Assembly (NCBI GenBank): GCA_017577925.1
Contig: PKQU01000095.1
Coordinates: 1 to 7,848 of the forward strand
Length of the DNA: 7,848 nucleotides
Source of the DNA: Bacillota bacterium
Lineage (GTDB): Bacteria > Bacillota > Bacilli > Calditerricolales > Calditerricolaceae
Reading direction: 5' to 3'
Part shown: in pieces, positions 1 through 6,679 of the stretch
Position numbering within the stretch: the first letter of the stretch is position 1
How the letters are laid out: every line of letters starts with the position of its first letter
Notes under the pieces: generated by a model
Told to the model about the DNA's origin: nothing
What the model saw: the letters and a program-made list of their open reading frames with translations, nothing else
The model's database searches: none
Program-made: the position numbers and the translations under genes

Positions 1-509
1 GATGGCGACACGTTCGCCTCCTTTTCCAAGATGCCGATGATCCGATCGGCATCGCGCACCGCAGTGCTGTCCGGTGTCGTGACGACAACGGCGCGATCCG
101 CGCCGGCAATGGCATTGCGAAACCCCTGCTCGATTCCGGCCGGGCAGTCGATGAGCACATAGTCATAATCGGACTTCAGCTGCTCCTTCACAAGCTGCGC
201 CATCTGCTCGGGTGAGACAGCCGATTTGTCCTTCGTCTGCGCAGCAGGGAGCAGGACCAGCTTGCCCTCGAGGCGCTTGTCGGGAATTAGCGCCGTCTGG
301 AGCTTACACCGCCCTTCCACCACGTCGACCAAATCATACAGGATGCGGTTTTCGAGTCCCAAAACGAGGTCAAGGTTGCGCAACCCAATGTCCGTGTCCA
401 CCAGGCAAACTTTCTTGTCAAGCATGGCCAACGCGGTACCCAGGTTGGCCGTGGTCGTGGTCTTCCCCACACCACCTTTGCCCGAGGTTATGACAATGGC
501 TACTCCCAC
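1..509 (-). CDS. minD: Septum site-determining protein MinD, ParA-type ATPase (3' end outside the window)
   Basis: Membrane-cycling ATPase of the Min system; the ATP-bound dimer sits on the membrane and recruits MinC to block FtsZ assembly away from midcell. About 169 codons are present, against roughly 265-270 for the family, and the frame runs off the left edge. Visible motifs: deviant Walker A SGKGGVGKTT at residues 9-18, with both signature lysines K11 and K16; switch I segment VDTDIGLRNLD at 37-47 (D38, D40); and Walker B VLIDCPAGIE at 118-127 (D121). The C-terminal amphipathic membrane helix is not in view. The start is GTG at 509: the in-frame codon just upstream of a five-codon spacer is the minC stop, and the first ATG in frame is only at residue 29, past Walker A. 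It follows minC by 15 bases, in the same operon. Confidence 0.96.
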   Translation of the reverse strand, partial: MGVAIVITSGKGGVGKTTTTANLGTALAMLDKKVCLVDTDIGLRNLDLVLGLENRILYDLVDVVEGRCKLQTALIPDKRLEGKLVLLPAAQTKDKSAVSPEQMAQLVKEQLKSDYDYVLIDCPAGIEQGFRNAIAGADRAVVVTTPDSTAVRDADRIIGILEKEANVSP

Positions 510-518
510 GCCCCCGTT

Positions 519-526
519 CCCCCTTT
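519..526 (-). promoter_or_regulatory. Ribosome binding site of minD
   Basis: The minus strand reads AAAGGGGG here, overlapping the minC stop codon (TAA, 527-525), followed by 9 bases and then GTG at 509. The spacing suits a Shine-Dalgarno element and supports the GTG start, the only usable start codon between the minC stop and the Walker A motif. Confidence 0.75.
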
Positions 527-1217
527 AGCGCTCAACCGTATCAAACCACCAGGGTTGAAAGTGCGGCCGCACGTCGTGGAGCCGGCGGATGTTGTCGACC
601 AGAATGCGGTTGTCCTCGTCAAGATAGGCAAACTCCATGCCTTCTCCCGCATCGGTCCACTGGTCCGGCGCGCGGCTGATGCAGTTGGCAATGCGCAGCT
701 GCGTCGGCTGGAACACGGCCGCGGTGATGATGGCCTGCCGATTCCCCGCGCTGCCGGCGTGGGCCATGCCCAAAAGCCGCCCCAGGATGAAGATGTTGCC
801 CGTACACACCACGCTGCCGCCCGGGTTGACGTCGCCCAACAAGAGGAGGTCGCCGTCGTGTACGAGCACCTGACCCGAGCGCACGGAACGCGTGACAACG
901 CGCAGGGCTTGCCGGCGCGCCATGCGCTCGGCCTCCTCCCGGGTGACCACTTCCGAATGGATGCCCTTCAGACGAAAGTTGTCCTGCAGATGGATCACGT
1001 TGCGCAGCTGATCGGCCTGCTCCGGGCGAAGGTGGCGGTAACCCACGTGCACCGTGACGTCAATCACCGGGCCGCGCAAAAGCTGTTTGTGCGGCGTGCC
1101 CACAATTTTTTCCCGTAGTTCGTTGACGACTTCGTCAAAGGGACAGTCGTCGTCCAAATAAAACTGCAAGCCGTCCTTGGTTCCTTTGATTGTTACGCGG
1201 TGCTTGGTCGTCTCCAT
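525..1217 (-). CDS. minC: Septum site-determining protein MinC, FtsZ assembly inhibitor
   Basis: Cytoplasmic inhibitor of Z-ring formation, recruited to the membrane by MinD. It has 230 residues, close to Bacillus MinC. The N-terminal domain (about 1-100) opens with VTIKGTKDGL and LDDDCPFDEV, as in Bacillus MinC. The C-terminal right-handed beta-helix domain (about 105-200) carries RSGQVLVHDGDLLLLGDVNPGG, given here in parts as RSGQ (113-116), GDLLLLGDVNPGG (122-134), GNIFILG (140-146) and GMAHAG (150-155). These are the MinD-binding and dimer surface segments known in the family. The tail from about 194 (MEFAYLD, then RRLHDVRP) follows the Bacillus form and ends in an aromatic stretch, HFQPWWFD. 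ATG at 1217 is preceded by GGGGTGA with a 6-base spacer. It begins 18 bases after the mrdA stop. Confidence 0.97.
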   Translation of the reverse strand: METTKHRVTIKGTKDGLQFYLDDDCPFDEVVNELREKIVGTPHKQLLRGPVIDVTVHVGYRHLRPEQADQLRNVIHLQDNFRLKGIHSEVVTREEAERMARRQALRVVTRSVRSGQVLVHDGDLLLLGDVNPGGSVVCTGNIFILGRLLGMAHAGSAGNRQAIITAAVFQPTQLRIANCISRAPDQWTDAGEGMEFAYLDEDNRILVDNIRRLHDVRPHFQPWWFDTVER

Positions 1218-1235
1218 GGCCGGTCACCCCGTCGT

Positions 1236-3299
1236 CTATCTCTTCGGCATGGCGGAGGCGTTTTCCTCCCCCGCTGCAGCAGGAGCGGCAGATTCTCCCG
1301 GGCTCGACGGTGTGGCCGGCGCGCCGAGGTTGAAGTACGCCTCCAGCATGCGGCGGGCGATCGGACCGGCGGCACTCCCCCCGGTATAGCCCTTCGGCAC
1401 GTCCGTGACGATCACAACAAAGGCAATTTCCGGCTTGTCGAAGGGCGCAAACCCGATCATCAGCGCGTTGTCGATGCCGCGTTTCGTGTCAACCTGCACC
1501 GTCCCCGTCTTGACGCCAACGGGAACGGGAAACCCGGCAAAGGCACCGGCAGCCGTCCCGCCTTTTTGGGTCGCCAGCCGCATCCCCTCCCGGACCACCT
1601 GCAGGTACTGAGGATCAACCTCCACGCGGCCCAACACCTCCGGCTTGCGGGCCATCAGCACCGGGCCAAGCCCTTCCGTTTGCTCGCTTTCCCCGCGAAT
1701 CTCCTTCACCAAGTACGGGCGCATGCGATAGCCGCCGTTGGCGATCGTGCTGACGTACTGCAGGAGCTGGATCGGGGTGTACGCGTGGTACTGGCCGATG
1801 GCATAGTGGGCAAGGTTCCCCAGCTCCGTGTAGGTGGACCGCCACCCCATGTTCTCGCCCGGCAGATCGATGCCCGTCCGCACCCCCAGCCCAAACTGGG
1901 CATAAAAGGTATCCATTTCCGGAAAGGCGTCCTTGTAATGGGTCTGGGTGCGCGCCAGCCGAAGGGCCATTTCGTACATGTAGGTGTTGCACGACTTCTG
2001 CAGCGCCGTGCGCGCGTTGACGGCACCGTGGGCACGGCTTTGGAAGTCACGGAACGCCCGGTTGCCGATCATCATCACCCCGCGGCAATAGACCGTCTCG
2101 TTGGGAGAAACCAGGCCCTTTTGGAGGCCGAGCAGCACAGTGGCGGGCTTGATGGTGGATCCGGGTGAAAAGGTGCCGTACACCGCCTCATTACGCTCGC
2201 GCCCTTTGATGTGCGTTTTCCATGCTTCGGAAAATTCCTTCCCACTCAAGTTGTACAGATTGAGGTCGTAATCGGGATAGGTAGCCATGGCCAAAATTTC
2301 GCCCGTATTGGGGTTCATGGCGATAGCAATGGCCTTGTCGGCCTTATCGGCCCCTTTTTTCCGCAGGCGTTTCACTTCTTCCTCCAGAATGCGCTCCACC
2401 GCATCCTGAAAGCGGGCGTCGATGGTCAGCACGAGGTCATGGCCACGCTTGGGGGGCGCCACTTCTCGCATCTCGACAGTGCGGCCGTTCTTGTCGACCT
2501 TTACCTCCATCACGCCGTCCTGTCCGTGGAGCTGGGTCTCATAGTACGCCTCCAGCCCGGAAGTGCCCACCTTGTCGTCAATCTGATAGCCCCGGGCAAG
2601 GTAATACTCCTTGTTCTTCGCGTCGATCGGCTTGGTATAACCGAGCACATGGGTCAAAAAGGCGCCGCGCTTATAGTTGCGCTTCGACTCCACCACCAAA
2701 CGCACGCCAGGCAGCCGGTCAAGGTTCTCCGACACGCGGGCCACCTCTTCCACGCTAAGCCCTTCCTTGATCCGGTGGGGCATAAACCGGTACCCAGAGC
2801 GCATCGCCTCGAGAATGGTCTCCTTTTCCAGCAGGTGGCGCAAAGCGGCCTCGTCCGTCGGGAGCGGCTGGTCGCGGTACTTCTCCATTTTCGAAAGCCG
2901 CTCCTTCACCTCGGAAAGGGGCACCTTGGCCGGGTCGTCCACGTCGCTGTCGAGGAGGCGGGCCAGACGGTCGGCGACCTCGTCGTAGTCGATGCGCTGC
3001 CCCTCGCTCTCCAGAAACGTCACCGTGTAGACCGGCTCATTGTTGACGAGCACCTCTCCGTTGCGGTCCACAATCCAGCCGCGCGGCGCGGTGATGGGGA
3101 TGCGCTTCATCGAGTTGGCTTCCGCCTCACGGGCATACTGCTCCCCGTGCACCAACTGAACAATAGCCAGGCGTAGCACGAGGGCGGCAAAAAAGAGGAA
3201 GGCAACAAAAAAGAGGATGTTGAACCGCCGGTTGATGCGCGAGAGAAGCGGTCTTTGCTCTTCAGACGGCTGCTCGCGCCGTTCAAGTTCCCTCTCCAT
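1236..3299 (-). CDS. mrdA: Penicillin-binding protein 2, class B transpeptidase of the elongation machinery
   Basis: Membrane-anchored D,D-transpeptidase that cross-links lateral-wall peptidoglycan with RodA and MreBCD. It has 687 residues from the chosen start. In order: a short charged cytoplasmic tail; one membrane segment at about 26-48; the class B pedestal box APRGWIVDRNGEVLVNN at about 71-87; a dimerisation/pedestal region to about 280; and the transpeptidase domain at about 290-655. Active-site motifs are complete: STIK (nucleophile S381, K384), SCN (436-438) and KTGT (597-600). The segment AIGQYHAYTPIQLLQYVSTIANGG (about 500-523) is typical of Bacilli PBP2. The last 30 residues are Ala/Pro/Ser-rich and probably unstructured. 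ATG at 3308 is in frame, but GGGAGG lies only 1 base before it and 10 bases before the ATG at 3299, so 3299 was chosen. The gene overlaps the end of mreD by 17 bases. The family name PBP2 is firm; the exact paralogue name (PbpA/PbpH/MrdA) is not. Confidence 0.95.
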   Translation of the reverse strand: MERELERREQPSEEQRPLLSRINRRFNILFFVAFLFFAALVLRLAIVQLVHGEQYAREAEANSMKRIPITAPRGWIVDRNGEVLVNNEPVYTVTFLESEGQRIDYDEVADRLARLLDSDVDDPAKVPLSEVKERLSKMEKYRDQPLPTDEAALRHLLEKETILEAMRSGYRFMPHRIKEGLSVEEVARVSENLDRLPGVRLVVESKRNYKRGAFLTHVLGYTKPIDAKNKEYYLARGYQIDDKVGTSGLEAYYETQLHGQDGVMEVKVDKNGRTVEMREVAPPKRGHDLVLTIDARFQDAVERILEEEVKRLRKKGADKADKAIAIAMNPNTGEILAMATYPDYDLNLYNLSGKEFSEAWKTHIKGRERNEAVYGTFSPGSTIKPATVLLGLQKGLVSPNETVYCRGVMMIGNRAFRDFQSRAHGAVNARTALQKSCNTYMYEMALRLARTQTHYKDAFPEMDTFYAQFGLGVRTGIDLPGENMGWRSTYTELGNLAHYAIGQYHAYTPIQLLQYVSTIANGGYRMRPYLVKEIRGESEQTEGLGPVLMARKPEVLGRVEVDPQYLQVVREGMRLATQKGGTAAGAFAGFPVPVGVKTGTVQVDTKRGIDNALMIGFAPFDKPEIAFVVIVTDVPKGYTGGSAAGPIARRMLEAYFNLGAPATPSSPGESAAPAAAGEENASAMPKR

Positions 3300-3804
3300 C
3301 TTCGGCATCCCTCCCGATCAGCCGCAACAGAGGGCGGTAGGCCAGCAGGCCGAACAGCAAATTGACGGCAACGGTCGGGACCAGGTAGTGCAGCCAAAAC
3401 GTCTGCAGGGGAGCTGCCGTCCACACGAACAGGCGGTAAAACCCAAAGACGATCAGCTCGAAAACGATCAGCACCCCGAGGAGGACCGCGCCCACAACAA
3501 GGAAGCTGCGGTGGAAGAACAAAAAGGCGTATCCGGCCAGATACGCCGTAAGCCCCATGCCAAACGCGTAGACACCGATGACACCGCTGTACAGCACGTC
3601 ATGCAGGAAACCAAGGACCAGCCCGAACCAAAAGCCCACCCGGCGTCCGCAAAGGATGGCAATAAGGAGCACGACGACAAAGGAAAAGCGGAACGCCATC
3701 AAAAAGGGAGAGCCGAAGCGCTGCGGGGCAAAGGCGGGTAACCACGTGCTCTCCACCAACACGAGGAGGAAAAGAAGCCCCAGGAGCGCCGGGCGCACCT
3801 TCAC
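3283..3804 (-). CDS. mreD: Rod shape-determining membrane protein MreD
   Basis: Integral membrane partner of MreC in the elongation complex. It has 173 residues and is almost entirely hydrophobic, with about five membrane-spanning stretches at roughly 5-25, 36-56, 58-98 (probably two), 100-122 and 136-160, and a short acidic cytoplasmic end. The family's conserved central segment is visible as GFWFGLVLGFLHDVL (57-71) followed by GVYAFGMGLTAYLAGY (77-92). The start codon is GTG at 3804, overlapping the mreC stop in a GTGA arrangement (4 bases shared). AAGGGGGG stands 8 bases before it, inside mreC. The overlap implies coupled translation and balanced amounts of MreC and MreD. Length and position are normal; MreD sequences diverge quickly, so the call rests on topology, the central motif and synteny together. 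Confidence 0.95.
   Translation of the reverse strand: MKVRPALLGLLFLLVLVESTWLPAFAPQRFGSPFLMAFRFSFVVVLLIAILCGRRVGFWFGLVLGFLHDVLYSGVIGVYAFGMGLTAYLAGYAFLFFHRSFLVVGAVLLGVLIVFELIVFGFYRLFVWTAAPLQTFWLHYLVPTVAVNLLFGLLAYRPLLRLIGRDAEDGEGT
3310..3315 (-). promoter_or_regulatory. Ribosome binding site of mrdA, inside mreD
   Basis: GGGAGG on the minus strand lies within the last codons of mreD. It is 10 bases from ATG 3299 and 1 base from ATG 3308. It therefore favours the inner ATG and indicates translational coupling of mrdA to mreD. Confidence 0.6.
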
Positions 3805-4703
3805 AGGACCCGCCCCCCTTCCCGCCGGGTCTCGTTGTGCCCCGTCGGCGCATTCGCCTCGGGAAACGCATCGCCGCGCTCGACGACAAACACCTCGTCG
3901 AGGTAGGCAAAGTCGGCCGCCGGTTTCACGTAGGCCCGTTGCGTCAGCCCGTTGTCACCCGGCTCCACGGCAACCACTGTGCCGATCACAAGACCGCGGG
4001 GGAAGACGCCGCCCAACCCCGACGTGACCACCAGCTGACCTTCCCGAACGGGAGCTTCAACAGGAATCTTTTGAAATAAAAGGTAACCTGTATCCACGTC
4101 GTACGCATCGATCACGCCGAAGACGCGGCTTTCCTCCCCTTGAACCACCGCTGACACGTGTCCCGAGCGCGACAGATCGGTCAGGAGGGCCACCCGCGCC
4201 GTGAAGGGGGTCACGTCGGTAACGCGCCCGATCAGCCCCTTCGTCGTAATGACAGCCATGTCTGGGCGAATGCCGTCCCGCGCGCCCTTGTTGATGACGA
4301 GCACCTGGTTCCACTGGTCCGGACTGCGAGCGATCACCTCCGCCGCGTACAGGCGGAAGGTGTCGAGGGTGCTGCGCAGGTCGAGCATGGCGCGCAGGCG
4401 CTGGTTTTCCTCGCGCAACCGCGCCAGCTCCGCGCTCATGCGCGCATACTGGTCCAAGTTGGCCTTCAACGCCTGGTTTTCATCATACAGCATTTTCCAT
4501 TCACGGAGATCTTGAAAGAAGCCCGCAACCACACGAGCGGGCTTGTGGAACCACGACTGAAAGAGGGCGACGCCGTCTTGCACCAGCGCCACGGGCCACC
4601 CCGTCGGTTTTCGCTCACTGGAAGTGAAACCGATCAGCGCCGAGAACAGCATCAGGGCGAGAAGCAGGAGGATGAGCCGTTTGCTCGTGAACAAATCCGA
4701 CAT
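3801..4703 (-). CDS. mreC: Rod shape-determining protein MreC
   Basis: Bitopic membrane protein that links cytoplasmic MreB filaments to PBP2 and activates it from the extracytoplasmic side. It has 300 residues. A short cytoplasmic start is followed by one membrane segment at about 9-27; a coiled coil at about 66-108, with heptad-like runs such as ENQALKANLDQY and ELARLREENQRLRAML; and then the double beta-barrel domain at about 117-275. Family landmarks in that domain are SPDQWNQVLVINKGARDGI (127-145), GLIGRV (156-161), TSGLGGVFPRGLVIG (227-241) and the closing DEVFVV (269-274). A charged, probably disordered tail follows. ATG 4703 has a near-perfect AAGGAGG site 7 bases upstream that overlaps the mreB stop codon, with 12 bases between the genes. 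Confidence 0.97.
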   Translation of the reverse strand: MSDLFTSKRLILLLLALMLFSALIGFTSSERKPTGWPVALVQDGVALFQSWFHKPARVVAGFFQDLREWKMLYDENQALKANLDQYARMSAELARLREENQRLRAMLDLRSTLDTFRLYAAEVIARSPDQWNQVLVINKGARDGIRPDMAVITTKGLIGRVTDVTPFTARVALLTDLSRSGHVSAVVQGEESRVFGVIDAYDVDTGYLLFQKIPVEAPVREGQLVVTSGLGGVFPRGLVIGTVVAVEPGDNGLTQRAYVKPAADFAYLDEVFVVERGDAFPEANAPTGHNETRREGGRVL

Positions 4704-4715
4704 CGGCCCGCCTCC

Positions 4716-5747
4716 TTACCGGCGAGCCGAACGGAACGTAATGCCCTTCTTCGATTTAAGCAGGTGAAGGTTTTCCAGGGCGCGACCCGTGCCGATGGCC
4801 ACACAGTCAAGGGCGTTCTCCGCCACATGGACGGGCATACCCGTCTCCTTGGACAGAAGCTTGTCCAAATTGCGCAAGAGCGCCCCGCCACCCGTCAGCA
4901 CGATGCCGCGGTCCATGATGTCGGCGGCCAGCTCCGGCGGACACTTCTCCAGCGTCGCCTTCACCACCTCAACGATGCCGCCCACGGGGTCGGCCAGCGC
5001 CTCGGTGATCTCCGCGGACGAGATGGTAATCGTCTTCGGCAGACCGGTCACCAGGTCACGGCCGCGAATCTCCATCTTCTCGTCGCGCTCCAGTTTCAGC
5101 GCCGAACCGATCTCCATCTTCAGAATCTCGGCGGTGCGCTCGCCAATGAGCAAGTTATAGGAACGTTTGATGTACTGGATGATGGCCTCATCCATCTCGT
5201 CGCCGGCCACGCGAATCGACTTGCTCGTCACGATGCCGCCCAGCGAGATGATGGCCACTTCCGTCGTCCCGCCGCCAATGTCGACCACCATGCTCCCCGT
5301 CGGTTCCCATACCGGCAGATCGGCCCCAATGGCCGCGGCAAAGGGTTCCTCGATGGTAAAGGCTTCCTTGGCCCCGGCCCGCTTCGTGGCATCCTCGATC
5401 GCTCGCTTCTCCACTGCCGTGGCCCCGGACGGGACACAAACCATCACGTTGGGCTTGCGGATACTGCGCGTCTTTTGCGCCTGCTTGATGAAGTACTCCA
5501 GCATCGTCGCCGTCGTCTCGAAGTCGGCAATCACACCGTCCTTCATCGGGCGAACAGCGACGATGTTGCCCGGCGTGCGGCCGATCATGTTCTTGGCCGC
5601 GTTTCCGACCGCCTCGATGGTCCCCGTGTCGGTCCGAATGGCCACCACGGAGGGCTCCCGGACAACAATGCCTTTTCCCTTCACGTACACCAACGTATTG
5701 GCCGTTCCCAAATCAATCCCCATATCGCGTGCGAATCCACCGAACAT
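4716..5747 (-). CDS. mreB: Rod shape-determining protein MreB, bacterial actin
   Basis: Actin-like ATPase whose membrane-bound filaments orient lateral-wall synthesis. It has 343 residues. An N-terminal amphipathic membrane anchor, [10 protein letters not shown], leads into phosphate-1 loop DLGTANTLV (12-20). Other landmarks are [15 protein letters not shown] (48-62), the [10 protein letters not shown] block (67-76), the CVPSG hinge (104-108), phosphate-2 loop [12 protein letters not shown] (156-167), and adenosine motif [14 protein letters not shown] (285-298). Near the end, [13 protein letters not shown] (314-326) is the MreB rather than Mbl type in Bacilli. The tail after about 331 ([13 protein letters not shown]) is basic and a few residues longer than usual. 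ATG 5747 is preceded by GAAGGGAG with an 8-base spacer. It is first in the mre-mrdA-min unit, behind its own promoter and leader. Confidence 0.98.
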   Translation of the reverse strand: MFGGFARDMGIDLGTANTLVYVKGKGIVVREPSVVAIRTDTGTIEAVGNAAKNMIGRTPGNIVAVRPMKDGVIADFETTATMLEYFIKQAQKTRSIRKPNVMVCVPSGATAVEKRAIEDATKRAGAKEAFTIEEPFAAAIGADLPVWEPTGSMVVDIGGGTTEVAIISLGGIVTSKSIRVAGDEMDEAIIQYIKRSYNLLIGERTAEILKMEIGSALKLERDEKMEIRGRDLVTGLPKTITISSAEITEALADPVGGIVEVVKATLEKCPPELAADIMDRGIVLTGGGALLRNLDKLLSKETGMPVHVAENALDCVAIGTGRALENLHLLKSKKGITFRSARR

Positions 5748-5876
5748 TGCCGTTAACTCCCTTCACTCACCCAGCATTCCGTATCCACGTCCAACCCATT
5801 TTCGCTTGCCAACACGGCAAATCATGTCGCTACAAGACGAAAACCCCCGAACGTTGCCGGGGAACACATCGTTTTT
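5748..5876 (-). other. Structured mreB leader (5' untranslated region)
   Basis: About 120 bases lie between the inferred transcription start (near 5870) and ATG 5747. This stretch is visibly richer in A and T than the genes around it. It contains a GC-rich hairpin right at the 5' end, a second small stem (TTGCC-5 bases-GGCAA at 5806-5820), and the mreB ribosome site. No match to a known riboswitch class was recognised, and no small ORF with a good start was seen. Confidence 0.5.
5840..5863 (-). terminator. Terminator-like hairpin in the mreB leader
   Basis: On the minus strand CCCCG (5862-5858) and CGGGG (5849-5845) form a 5-bp stem with an 8-base loop, extendable by a U-G pair. TTTT and a mixed TCGTCTTGT stretch follow directly. 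The stem is short and the U-run only four long, so termination would be weak. It could end read-through from radC, act as an attenuator of mreB, or protect the 5' end of the mRNA. Confidence 0.4.
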
Positions 5877-5905
5877 ATTATACTGGATCCCTTGGACGGT
5901 GCCTA
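5877..5905 (-). promoter_or_regulatory. Sigma-A type promoter of the mreB operon
   Basis: A perfect -10 hexamer TATAAT (5882-5877) lies 17 bases from TAGGCA (5905-5900), which matches the -35 consensus TTGACA at four of six positions. Transcription would start near 5870, about 120 bases before mreB. It is the best promoter in the window and sits in the only long non-coding gap, just after radC. Confidence 0.7.
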
Positions 5906-5923
5906 GGTGCGTTTACACTTCCT

Positions 5924-6610
5924 TTACAGGTAACCTTTTTCCTTCAAACTCACGAACCGGTTGTCGCCAATGACGATATGGTCCAACACCGGAATGCCGA
6001 GGAGTTCCCCGGCCTCGACCAGCCGCCGGGTAAGCACGATATCCTCGGGGCTGGGCTGGGGGTCGCCGCTCGGATGGTTGTGCGCGAGGATCACCGCCGC
6101 GCTGGAACGCCGAATCGCTTCGCGGAAAATCTCGCGCGGATGGACAACGGTGGCGTTGAGCGTGCCGACGAACACCGTCTGCTTTCCGATGATGTGGTTT
6201 TTCGTGTTCAAAAACAGGCAAACAAAATGCTCGTTCGGCAAAAAGCGCAATTCATCCATCAAAATCGACGCCACGTCTCCCGGACCGCGCACAACCAGCC
6301 TCTCTTCCGCAGCCAGCCGCGCGAGTCTGCGCCCCAGCTCAAGCCCCGCTTTCACCTGGACGGCCTTGGCCACCCCAACCCCTTTCACCGCCGTCAGCTC
6401 TTCCACGCGGGCGCCGGCCAGTTCGCGAAGCGAGCCAAACCGCTGCAGGAGGCGCTGGGCGAGGACCAGCACCGACTCGTCGCGGTTCCCGGTGCGCAGC
6501 AGAATGGCCAACAGTTCCGCCACCGACAGCTGTTCCGCCCCCACGGCCAGCATCCGCTCCCGCGGGCGTTCATGGGCCGGCAAGTCGCGAAGCGCGAGCG
6601 GTCCGTCCAT
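5924..6610 (-). CDS. radC: RadC family protein (JAMM/MPN+ metal-site domain)
   Basis: Conserved cytoplasmic protein of 228 residues, the usual RadC length. The historical link to DNA repair is not well supported and the true role is unsettled. The N-terminal part (about 20-95) has helix-hairpin-helix character with LTAVKGVGVAKAVQVKAGLELG (72-93, quoted in parts: KGVGVAKA, VKAGLELG). The C-terminal JAMM-like domain (about 105-228) contains the metal-ligand motif HNHPSGD (177-183), PSPED just after it, and DHIVIG (210-215). E127, in NEHFVCLFLN, is the likely partner glutamate. The putative metal site looks intact, so a hydrolase activity is possible but unproven. ATG 6610 follows GAGGGGA with a 7-base spacer. 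It lies 50 bases after maf, across a terminator, and upstream of the mreB promoter. Confidence 0.95.
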   Translation of the reverse strand: MDGPLALRDLPAHERPRERMLAVGAEQLSVAELLAILLRTGNRDESVLVLAQRLLQRFGSLRELAGARVEELTAVKGVGVAKAVQVKAGLELGRRLARLAAEERLVVRGPGDVASILMDELRFLPNEHFVCLFLNTKNHIIGKQTVFVGTLNATVVHPREIFREAIRRSSAAVILAHNHPSGDPQPSPEDIVLTRRLVEAGELLGIPVLDHIVIGDNRFVSLKEKGYL

Positions 6611-6639
6611 CGGATCGTCCCCTCTCGTTTCCGAAATAG

Positions 6640-6679
6640 AAAAAGCGGGCGTTCCATCGCCTACAAGATGTGAACGCCC
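6640..6679 (-). terminator. Intrinsic terminator over the 3' end of maf
   Basis: Perfect 8-bp stem GGGCGTTC (6679-6672) with GAACGCCC (6654-6647). After one bulged A it is extended by CATC (6670-6667) with GATG (6658-6655), leaving an 8-base loop that contains the maf stop codon TAG (6663-6661). GC and then TTTTT (6644-6640) follow. The shape is that of a strong rho-independent terminator, placed 30 bases before radC. Confidence 0.8.

Noticed and set aside
528..600. MinC C-terminal tail with HFQPWWFD as an unusual addition
   Set aside because: Bacillus MinC also continues past the beta-helix with a MEcAYLD...LRP-type tail, so most of this is normal. Only the final few residues differ.
1200..2168. 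A 322-codon open frame on the plus strand, opposite mrdA
   Set aside because: It is a shadow of the transpeptidase gene. The composition is low-complexity (His, Arg, Gly, Pro), and no recognisable domain is present.
2211..3176. A 321-codon open frame on the plus strand, opposite the N-terminal half of PBP2
   Set aside because: It is antisense to conserved pedestal and transpeptidase motifs. No domain is recognisable in the translation.
4158..5756. A 532-codon open frame on the plus strand, opposite mreB and mreC
   Set aside because: It is antisense to two certain genes. Its translation is rich in Arg, His and Gly with no family resemblance. Long antisense frames are common in GC-rich genes.
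5806..5820. TTGCC-AACAC-GGCAA inverted repeat as a stand-alone terminator
   Set aside because: The stem is only 5 bp and no T-run follows on either strand. It is kept only as part of the possible leader structure.
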